A DNA stretch of 64,000 nt from Aggregicoccus sp. 17bor-14. GTDB taxonomy: Bacteria; Myxococcota; Myxococcia; Myxococcales; Myxococcaceae. The stretch spans positions 1-64,000 of the forward strand of contig NZ_VJZZ01000023.1 of NCBI RefSeq assembly GCF_009659535.1. The letters are read 5' to 3'. Positions within the stretch are counted from its first letter, which is position 1, and every line of letters starts with the position of its first letter. A program made the translations under genes and the position numbers. Positions 58,076 to 64,000 of this stretch are shown one piece after another. The notes below the pieces were generated by a model. It was not told the origin of the DNA and made no database searches. It saw only the letters and a list, made by a program, of their open reading frames with translations.

Positions 58076-59257
58076 ATGCGGATCGGAATCGCTGGGATGC
58101 TGGGGCTGCTCGCGCTGGGCAGCGGCTGCGCCTCCACGAAGGTGCTGCAGCGCGACGGATGCTGGGTGCGCGAGACGAAGCGCTTTCCCGGACAGCTGAA
58201 GGAGGAGGTGGGCCCCTGCGCCCGCCCCGCGCCCACCTGGAGCGAGGACCGGCTCACCCGGCTCGTGCAGGAGTGCGTGGCGCAGGACGACTACCGCTGG
58301 CAGTCGCGCGCGCTCGCCGCGTGGGGCCGCGGAGAGCCCGCGCCCGAGCGCGCCTCGGACAAGGAGGTGCTCGAGGCCTGCATGACCCAGGCGACGCTCG
58401 CGCTCAACGCCGAGAAGGACGCCGTGGCGCAGAAGCTCGCCGAGGCCCAGTCGCAGCTGTCCACGGTCTCGCAGCAGCGCGACGCGCTGCAGGCGCGGCT
58501 CGAGAGCGAGCACCAGACGGCCGAGGCCCGGCGCGAGCAGGAGCGCGTGGCCGCCGAGGCGCGGCTCGAGCAGGAGCGGCAGGCGGCCGAGGCGCGGCTG
58601 GAGAAGGAGCGCCAGGCGCAGGTCGCGCAGCTGGTGCAGGAACGCGAGTACCTGCGCGCGAGCGCCGACAAGGACCGCGAGGGCTCGGAGAAGGAGCGTG
58701 AGGCGCTGCGCGCGAGCGCCGAGCGCGACCGCGCCCAGCTGCTCGAGAACGGCAAGCTGCTCGCCACGCAGTTGGGCGAGAACGGCAAGGAGATGGCCAA
58801 GGCGCTCGGCGAGTCCGCGAAGCGCCCCGGCCCCACTGCCACCGCCACGGCGACCGCCACGAGCACCGGCACGGGCCGCTCGCTGACGGACAGCAACCTG
58901 CGCGGCAGCCTCAAGGGAGACCTGAAGTCCCCCGCGAGCACTGCGCCCTCGGGCCACACCGACGTGGTGCCCGTCTACCCGCCGGTGATGTACGCGCCTC
59001 CGGCGGGCGCGGCGCCCGTCGCTGCCGCTTCGCCCAAGGTGAAGCGCACCACCGTGGCAGCGGCAGCGCCCGCCTGCACGCCTCCGGCCGCGAAGCTCAA
59101 GGGCGCGCTCGCCGAGGCCTCCGGCAAGGGAGGCTCCGGCTCCGGCGAGTGCGCGCCCGAGCCGGTGAAGGCCGCGGCGCCGGCGGACCTGTCCACGCTC
59201 GTCACGCCGACCGCAGCGCCGGCGCCGGACGCGTCCACTCCGACGCCCGCTCCGTGA
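58076..59257 (+). CDS. Coiled-coil lipoprotein
   Basis: The 393-residue product starts at MRIGIAGMLGLLALGSGCAS, with lipobox ALGSGC at residue 18. The mature part first contains a small domain with Cys (LQRDGCWVRETKRFPG). Residues about 120-250 are a long charged coiled coil with repeated EARxEQER units (QTAEARREQERVAAEARLEQ). A Thr/Ala-rich linker (TATATATATSTGTG) and a Pro/Ala-rich tail follow. No enzymatic motif is visible. It is probably an envelope-spanning structural or adaptor lipoprotein. Confidence 0.78.
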   Translation: MRIGIAGMLGLLALGSGCASTKVLQRDGCWVRETKRFPGQLKEEVGPCARPAPTWSEDRLTRLVQECVAQDDYRWQSRALAAWGRGEPAPERASDKEVLEACMTQATLALNAEKDAVAQKLAEAQSQLSTVSQQRDALQARLESEHQTAEARREQERVAAEARLEQERQAAEARLEKERQAQVAQLVQEREYLRASADKDREGSEKEREALRASAERDRAQLLENGKLLATQLGENGKEMAKALGESAKRPGPTATATATATSTGTGRSLTDSNLRGSLKGDLKSPASTAPSGHTDVVPVYPPVMYAPPAGAAPVAAASPKVKRTTVAAAAPACTPPAAKLKGALAEASGKGGSGSGECAPEPVKAAAPADLSTLVTPTAAPAPDASTPTPAP

Positions 59258-59432
59258 CGCATCGCGGGGCTCGCGCTGCCGGTAGCGAGCGCGGGCCCGC
59301 TGCGGCCTGAGGGGGCGTCAAGACGGGAAGGGTGGCGGAGCGCTGAGGCCGCTCGCGGAGGGGCGTCGCCGGCTCCGCGGCGCTCAGGGGTGACACGCGG
59401 GTGTCCACGCCCTCGCGCCGTCCTGCTCACGC

Positions 59433-59505
59433 CTGGAATGAAGCTGCCTTCCACGTCCGCCCCGCGCCGCTCGGGCCTTCGCGTGGAGTGAAAGCTCTGC
59501 TCCAC
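59433..59505. repeat. Two imperfect stem-loops sharing a motif
   Basis: TGGAA-TGAAGCTGCC-TTCCA (about 59433-59451) and GTGGAG-TGAAAGCTCTG-CTCCAC (about 59483-59505) are two stem-loops with similar stems and loops. A related GCTTCACTC stretch follows near 59532. They look like degenerate copies of one palindromic unit. Confidence 0.45.
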
Positions 59506-59579
59506 GCACGAAGCGCTCGCCCGCCGAGCCTCGCTTCACTCTGCGTGCGTGCCCCCTCGGGAGCCGAAGGCTGCGCGGC

Positions 59580-59612
59580 GCAAAAACGTAAAATAGGATT
59601 TTACGTTTTTGC
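59580..59612. repeat. Perfect 15-bp AT-rich palindrome
   Basis: Arms GCAAAAACGTAAAAT (59580-59594) and ATTTTACGTTTTTGC (59598-59612), with a 3-base loop AGG. The composition is strikingly AT-rich in a GC-rich genome. It lies between two convergent genes. The T-rich arms could work as a bidirectional rho-independent terminator, although the stem is AT-rich rather than GC-rich; a protein-binding or replication-related site is possible. Confidence 0.85.
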
Positions 59613-59884
59613 ATCGCGCGCCCGTCCGCGCCCGGGAGGGGCGTCTCCTTTCGGGACGGGAGTCCACGCGTCGTGGACGGCTTCACCCACCCGGAGAAGC
59701 CCCGTCCCCTCCCGGCCTCTCCTGCTCGAGGCCGTGCCCCTCGCGCCACTCTCTCGCACCCGTTCGGCGGCGACATCCCGAAGCTTGCGGATGCGCACGA
59801 GGACTGCCGCGCCGTTGCGAGGACACGCGGCAATCGACAGCGGCATTGCAGCAGTCCGAGCGCGAGGCCTGTGCGTCGCGCGAC

Positions 59885-61051
59885 TCAGCGCGCCGCGCTC
59901 TCCACGTACTCGCCGCTGTCCACCGCGGTGAGCACGGGGGGAGCGGCGACGGCGCCCTGCACGCGGCGCACGTCGCCGAAGCGCGCGGGCAGGCCCTCCA
60001 CGGCCTCGCTGCCGAAGCTCGCCGCGGGGCCATCGCGCAGCTCGTAGTGCACGTGGGGGATGTACGCATCGCCGCTCATCCCCACGCGGCCCACGGGCTG
60101 CCCCGCCTTCACGCGCTCGCCCACCTTCACGCGCACGCTGCCCTGCTGCAGGTGCGCGAGCAGGCTGAACTCGCCGTGCCCGTGGTCGATGACCACCACG
60201 TTGCCCGCGTTGTCCCAGGGGTGCGCCTTGAGCTGCTCGAGGTCCGGGTTGTAGGGCGGCCCGCCCACGCGGTTGTCCGGCCGGTCGCCGGACGCGTACA
60301 CCACCGTGCCCGCGCCGGGCGCGTACAGCGGCGCGCCCCAGCCGAGCCAGTCCTCGTTCGCGCGCCCCTCGCCGCGGAAGATGCGCCCGGCCGCGTCCGC
60401 CGCGCACAGGTCCAGCGCGTAGCGGCCGCTGTTGGTGGTGACGCCGAGCACGCCCAGCACCGGGTGGCCGAGGTCGCGGCGCCGGTGGTGCGCGAGGTAG
60501 TCGTGGCCCGAGTGCACGAACATCCGCCCGCGCAGCGGCAGCTGCAGGCGGGTGGCCTGGGCGAAGAGGCGCGGGTGCACGGTGAGCTCCGCCGTCACCT
60601 CGTGCTCCTCGCCCGCGTCCGCGAGCGTGAAGCGGTAGTGCAGCGCCGAGAGCGCGAGCCGCGGCGGCAGGGTGTGGAAGGGGTTGAAGAGGAAGACGCG
60701 GCCCTTCGCGGGCAGCTCCTTCACCGCAGCCACCGCGAGGCTGGGGCTGAAGCCGTTGGACTCGAGGCGCCGGCTCCAGCGCACGGCGCCCCCGGCGTCC
60801 CGCACGTCCATCTCCACCTTCACCACGTGCAGGGGCACGGGGGCGCGGCCCTGCAGCGCGACGTCGAAGTTGAGGTGCTGCGTGCCGTCCGAGCCCTGCT
60901 CCACCCAGGGCCGCTCGGGCACCGCGGACGCCTGCACCATCCCGGGCGTGAGCGAGACGGCGGCCGGCGTGCTGCCTGCGTCCGGAGCAGGCCCAGCGGA
61001 CGGTGGAGCGCTCAGGAGCAGCGCGAGGGCGAGAGCAGCAGGCAGCGGCAT
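59885..61051 (-). CDS. Exported M23-family peptidase-like protein
   Basis: The 388-residue product starts at MPLPAALALALLLSAPPSAG; an ATG at 61063 adds 4 residues. The signal peptide is followed by an N-terminal beta-rich domain of about 180 residues. Then comes an M23 (lysostaphin-like) domain: NSGRYALDLCAADAAGRIFR, GAGTVVYASGDRPDN, VVVIDHGHGEFSLLAHLQQG, VKAGQPVGRVGMSGDAYIPH and VHYELRDG. The zinc Asp and the HxH pair are present, but the first canonical His (HxGxD) is replaced by Arg in RYALD. Relatives with this variant exist, so activity is uncertain. It probably binds or trims peptidoglycan. Confidence 0.87.
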   Translation of the reverse strand: MPLPAALALALLLSAPPSAGPAPDAGSTPAAVSLTPGMVQASAVPERPWVEQGSDGTQHLNFDVALQGRAPVPLHVVKVEMDVRDAGGAVRWSRRLESNGFSPSLAVAAVKELPAKGRVFLFNPFHTLPPRLALSALHYRFTLADAGEEHEVTAELTVHPRLFAQATRLQLPLRGRMFVHSGHDYLAHHRRRDLGHPVLGVLGVTTNSGRYALDLCAADAAGRIFRGEGRANEDWLGWGAPLYAPGAGTVVYASGDRPDNRVGGPPYNPDLEQLKAHPWDNAGNVVVIDHGHGEFSLLAHLQQGSVRVKVGERVKAGQPVGRVGMSGDAYIPHVHYELRDGPAASFGSEAVEGLPARFGDVRRVQGAVAAPPVLTAVDSGEYVESAAR

Positions 61052-61151
61052 GGCGGGCTCCACGAAAGGGAAGAGGGGACGCGGGCCCTCTCCTGACTGG
61101 AGCCGGCCTGCCGTCCCCTCCCCTACGCGCGCGCCGCGCGGGCCATTGCCG

Positions 61152-62279
61152 CTAGCCGAACAGCTCGCGCACCTTGTCGAAGAAGGTCTTGGAGTGCGGG
61201 TGCGTGTCCTCGCCGGACAGCTCGGCGAACTTCTCGAGCAGCTCGCGCTGCTTGCCGGTGAGCTCGGTGGGGGTCTCCACCACCACGCGCACGTGCTGGT
61301 CGCCGCGCTGCTGGCTGTGCAGGTGCGGGATGCCCTTGCCCTTGAGGCGGAACACCTTGCCCGTCTGGGTGCCGGCCGGCACGGTCATCTTCACCTTGCC
61401 GTCCAGGGTGGGCACGTCGATCTTCGCGCCCAGCGCCGCCTGCGCGAAGGAGACGGGCACCTCGCAGAACACCTCGTACTCCTCGCGCTGGAAGAGCGGG
61501 TGCTCGCGCACGATGACCGTCACGTAGAGGTCTCCCGGGGGGCCGCCGCGCTCGCCCGGCTCCCCCTGCCCGGAGAGGCGCACGCGGGTGCCGTTGTCCA
61601 CGCCGGCGGGGATCTGCACCTCGAGCACCTCCTCGCCCGCCACCTTGCCCGCCCCGCGGCACACCTTGCAGGGGTCGGCCACCATGCTGCCCGTGCCGTG
61701 GCAGTCCGTGCAGGGCCGGCTCACCGCGAAGAAGCCCTGGGTGAAGCGCAGCTCGCCCGAGCCGCCGCAGGTGCTGCAGGTCTTGGGGGCCGCCTGGCTC
61801 TTGCTGCCGGTGCCCTTGCAGGTCTCGCAGCTCTTGGGCCGCGGGATGGGGACCTTGGGACGGCAGCCGAAGGCCGCCTCCTCGAAGGAGATCTCCAGGT
61901 TGTAGCGCAGGTCCGCGCCGCGGTTGGTCGCCCGGCGGCCGCCGCCGCGCTGCTGACCGAAGATCTCTCCGAAGATGTCCCCGAAGATGTCGTTGATGTT
62001 GACGCCGTGGAAGCCGCCGGCGCCGCCCATGTCACCGAAGGGGTTGCCCGCGTGGCCGAAGCGGTCGTACTTCGCGCGGCGGTCCGGGTCGCTCAGGACC
62101 TCGTACGCCTCGCTCGCCTCCTTGAACTTCTCCTCGGCCTCTGGATTCCCCGGGTTGCGGTCCGGGTGGTACTGCAGCGCCACCTTGCGGAAGGCGCTCT
62201 TGAGCTCCTGGGCTGCACAGGTCCGCTGGACGCCCAGCACCTCGTAGTAGTCGCGCTTCTGTCCTGCCGCTGCTGGCAT
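61152..62279 (-). CDS. dnaJ: Chaperone DnaJ
   Basis: This 375-residue protein begins MPAAAGQKRDYYEVLGVQRT, with the J-domain HPD at residues 38-40. A Gly/Phe-rich region (GHAGNPFGDMGGAGGFHGVN) follows, then four zinc-finger modules (CETCKGTG, CSTCGGSG, CTDCHGTG, CKVCRGAG) and the C-terminal substrate-binding domains. This is a full-length type I DnaJ, co-chaperone of DnaK. The PilZ-Hsp70 fusion is in the same window but about 9 kb away, so it is not an operon partner. Confidence 0.96.
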   Translation of the reverse strand: MPAAAGQKRDYYEVLGVQRTCAAQELKSAFRKVALQYHPDRNPGNPEAEEKFKEASEAYEVLSDPDRRAKYDRFGHAGNPFGDMGGAGGFHGVNINDIFGDIFGEIFGQQRGGGRRATNRGADLRYNLEISFEEAAFGCRPKVPIPRPKSCETCKGTGSKSQAAPKTCSTCGGSGELRFTQGFFAVSRPCTDCHGTGSMVADPCKVCRGAGKVAGEEVLEVQIPAGVDNGTRVRLSGQGEPGERGGPPGDLYVTVIVREHPLFQREEYEVFCEVPVSFAQAALGAKIDVPTLDGKVKMTVPAGTQTGKVFRLKGKGIPHLHSQQRGDQHVRVVVETPTELTGKQRELLEKFAELSGEDTHPHSKTFFDKVRELFG

Positions 62280-62316
62280 TCCCTCAAACCCCTGGATTCT
62301 CTCAGCTTTTTCGCTG

Positions 62317-62340
62317 GTTATAGGCCTGGGTCACTATAAC
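62317..62340. promoter_or_regulatory. Inverted repeat GTTATAG/CTATAAC upstream of dnaJ
   Basis: GTTATAG at 62317-62323 and CTATAAC at 62334-62340, 10-base spacer, about 38 bases upstream of the dnaJ start. Each arm resembles a -10 box on the minus strand (TATAAC). It is an AT-rich island and may be a promoter or operator. It is not the CIRCE sequence. Confidence 0.45.
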
Positions 62341-62382
62341 GCAGGGAAATCGCGGGGCAATCCAGAGGGTGCAGCCCGCCTG

Positions 62383-62823
62383 CTAGACCGTCCAGACGCG
62401 GTTGGGGGTCAGCTCCATGCGGGCGAGCCGGCGCTTGAGCACCGGGTCCACCGCGCCGCTGGAGGCCCACTTGGGGACCACGAAGTGCAGCTCGGCGTTG
62501 TAGAGCTTCGCGGCGCTGGACAGGAGGCTCCAGCGGTTCTCGGCCGCCGGGTCCTCCACCATCTCCGGGGTGACGATCTCCAGGATGATGGGGGTGCGGG
62601 CGGTGTCCGACTGGCGGCAGGTGAAGTCGGGGCGGTGGTCCTCGATGGTGCCGGAGAGCACGGGCGGAGGCATGAAGCCCGGGAGGCGCGCCTTGATGTC
62701 CGTGTAGCCGACGGTGCGGAAGTACTCCGCCATCAGCCACAGCAAGCGGCGCCGCTCCTCGTCCTCGACGACGGGCTCGCAGCCTGCGCTGAAGAGTGCC
62801 TCTTTTTCGTTGTTGGTCTCCAT
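62383..62823 (-). CDS. Hypothetical protein with PD-(D/E)XK-like core
   Basis: The 146-residue product starts at METNNEKEALFSAGCEPVVE; longer starts lead into Arg/Pro-rich sequence. Residues 25-50 are helical. Then come DHRPDFTCRQSD with Asp66 and TPIILEIVTPEMVEDP with Glu82, a spacing like the PD-ExV/K core of restriction-endonuclease-fold proteins, followed by a helix and AELHFVVPKWASSG. The usual Lys after the Glu is absent (EIV). I am not certain of the family. It lies upstream of dnaJ in the same direction but is separated by about 100 bases. Confidence 0.65.
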   Translation of the reverse strand: METNNEKEALFSAGCEPVVEDEERRRLLWLMAEYFRTVGYTDIKARLPGFMPPPVLSGTIEDHRPDFTCRQSDTARTPIILEIVTPEMVEDPAAENRWSLLSSAAKLYNAELHFVVPKWASSGAVDPVLKRRLARMELTPNRVWTV

Positions 62824-62965
62824 GGCACCTGAAAAGTGAGTGCAGGAGCTGGGCCGGACAATGAACGTCGCCTGGAACGAGGTGGGCGGTTCGAGGGGCA
62901 GCCAGGTGAGCTCCCGCGACTGTCCACCCGCACGGAGGGCGCCTTGCACTGCTCGATGTGAGAAA

Positions 62966-64000
62966 GTGCGCGCCGCCGTGGCCCCCCGTCCCCGCCCCTC
63001 CCCCCAGGTCTACCGCCGGCTCCTGCGCCACGTGTGGCCCTACCGCCGGCTCCTGCTCGGCGGCACGCTCGCCGCGCTCGCCGTGGCGGCCGCCGCCAGC
63101 GCCTACGCCTACCTGGTGGGCCCCCTGCTCAAGGCGGTGCTCACGGATCAGCCGGTGAGCGTGGCGGGGATGCACATGCAGGGGCGCGCGCTGCTGCGCG
63201 TGCTGCCGCTGCTGCTGGTGGGCGTGGCGGCGGTGAAGGCGCTCGCGCAGTTCCTGCAGGGGGGCCTCATGCAGCGGCTCGGCCAGCGGGTGATGGCGGA
63301 CCTGCGCGAGGACCTCTACCAGCGCCTGCTCGCGCAGCCCCCCGCCTTCTTCGAGCAGCGCCACTCCGGCGAGCTGCTGCACCGCTTCACCGGCGACGTG
63401 CCCCTGGTGGAGTTCGCCGTCACCCAGGCGCTCGGCTCGTACCTGAAGGACGGCCTCCAGGTCCTCTCGCTGCTCGTCACCTGCCTGGTCATTGACGCGA
63501 AGCTGTTCCTGCTCACCTTCATCGTGGTGCCCTTCACGGTGCTGCCCATCACCCGCTTCGCGAAGTCGCTGAAGAAGGTGGCGCACCGCTCGCAGTCGAG
63601 CCTCGGCCACCTCACCCGCCTCACCGCCGAGCAACTGCAGAACCTCACCGTGGTGCAGGCCTACGGGGGCCAGGCGCGCGCGCTCGCCGCCTACGACGCC
63701 GAGAGCGAGCACTACCTGCGCGCGATGCGCCGCTCGCTCTTCATCCGCGGCATCACCAGCCCCACGCTCGAGGTGCTGGGGGTGGGCGGCGTGGCGCTCG
63801 CCATCAGCTACGGCACGCGCGCCGTCGCGCACGACCCCGAGCTCGCCGGGCGCCTGCTCTCCTTCCTCGCCGCGGTGCTGCTGCTCTACGGGCCGGTGAA
63901 GGCGCTGAGCGCCACCGCGAACCACGTGCTCTCGGGCCTGGTCGCCGCCGAGCGCCTCTTCTCGCTCGTGGACGCCGAGAGCCCTCCGGACGTGGGCGCC
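62966..64000 (+). CDS. ABC transporter, MsbA-like exporter (5' part)
   Basis: The gene starts with GTG at 62966 (alternative GTG at 62978) and runs past the window end, so only the first 345 residues are seen. The visible part is the membrane domain of an ABC half-exporter: YRRLLLGGTLAALAVAAAAS, QGGLMQRLGQRVMADLREDL, YQRLLAQPPAFFEQRHSGEL, TFIVVPFTVLPITRFAKSLK and LSGLVAAERLFSLVDAE, which leads into the nucleotide-binding domain. The six-helix layout matches lipid A/lipid flippases of the MsbA type. The ATPase domain is outside the window. Confidence 0.9.
   Translation, partial: MRAAVAPRPRPSPQVYRRLLRHVWPYRRLLLGGTLAALAVAAAASAYAYLVGPLLKAVLTDQPVSVAGMHMQGRALLRVLPLLLVGVAAVKALAQFLQGGLMQRLGQRVMADLREDLYQRLLAQPPAFFEQRHSGELLHRFTGDVPLVEFAVTQALGSYLKDGLQVLSLLVTCLVIDAKLFLLTFIVVPFTVLPITRFAKSLKKVAHRSQSSLGHLTRLTAEQLQNLTVVQAYGGQARALAAYDAESEHYLRAMRRSLFIRGITSPTLEVLGVGGVALAISYGTRAVAHDPELAGRLLSFLAAVLLLYGPVKALSATANHVLSGLVAAERLFSLVDAESPPDVGA

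Larger units (their letters stand above)
59258..59884. other. Long intergenic region with several hairpins
   Basis: A 627-bp gap between two convergent genes. It contains hairpin-prone repeats around 59433-59545 and the perfect AT-rich 15-bp palindrome at 59580-59612. Short open frames here are Arg/Ala/Pro-rich and lack ribosome-binding sites, so I call none of them. A non-coding RNA or a cluster of terminator or REP-like elements is possible. Confidence 0.6.

Noticed and set aside
1-64000. tRNA, rRNA or CRISPR array
   Set aside because: No cloverleaf with a recognisable T-arm, no rRNA stretch and no array of identical direct repeats with unique spacers was seen by eye. A dedicated search could still find a tRNA I missed.

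Overview
The window is very GC-rich DNA with long open frames on both strands, frequent GTG starts and many ATGA/GTGA stop-start overlaps. The gene content points to a myxobacterium (Myxococcota, probably Myxococcaceae): DUF4215-type myxococcal cysteine-rich repeats, MopE-like Cys/Asp repeats, a Hanks-type Ser/Thr kinase, a PilZ-Hsp70 fusion, Asp-box propellers and many lipoproteins. The family-level placement is inference. No rRNA, tRNA or CRISPR array was seen.

Region 1-5.9 kb is a mobile and degraded zone. An 888-bp IS5-family element (IS427-like, TAA target duplication) is interrupted by a complete 2,344-bp IS66-family element carrying tnpA, tnpB and tnpC. The IS66 copy has perfect 13-bp inverted repeats and a perfect 8-bp target duplication. 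Next come a small orphan gene, a frameshifted serine recombinase, a restriction-endonuclease-like gene on the opposite strand, and a 5'-truncated second recombinase.

Region 5.8-13.6 kb is the most distinctive locus. It is a tightly packed minus-strand operon: a secreted Cys-rich protein with four MopE-like repeats, a Cys-rich lipoprotein, a secreted Rhs/YD-repeat protein of about 2,030 residues whose C-terminal tip carries HExxH, and a 99-residue membrane protein overlapping the Rhs stop. The last protein repeats the cysteine spacing of the lipoprotein. The layout fits an exported polymorphic toxin with a metallopeptidase-like tip and a membrane immunity or accessory protein.

Region 13.9-32.3 kb is mostly core and envelope genes: a Kef-type antiporter, an intradiol dioxygenase-like secreted protein, an NTF2-like protein, an Asp-box propeller, a DUF4215 lipoprotein, an MFS transporter, hydrolases, a DoxX-like membrane protein, a guanidino-group-modifying enzyme (DDAH-like), a chromate transporter, an RDD protein and a DUF1444 protein.

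Region 32.3-52.1 kb is rich in signalling and surface machinery. It holds a CpaF/TadA ATPase with a roughly 300-residue disordered tail, a glycine-rich collagen-like lipoprotein, a Ser/Thr kinase, a flavodoxin-reductase-like protein, a WD40 lipoprotein containing a degenerate retropepsin-like segment and translationally coupled to an LpoA-like binding protein, a DUF72 protein, a 1,284-residue protein with an MshEN-like head and proline/alanine-rich body, and a PilZ-Hsp70 fusion.

Region 52.2-64 kb contains orn, a class V aminotransferase, an MBL-fold hydrolase, a PIN protein with a partner, a Tat-exported amidase, a coiled-coil lipoprotein, an M23 peptidase, dnaJ, a small nuclease-like protein and the start of an ABC exporter that runs off the window. 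A 627-bp non-coding stretch at 59.3-59.9 kb carries a perfect AT-rich 15-bp palindrome.
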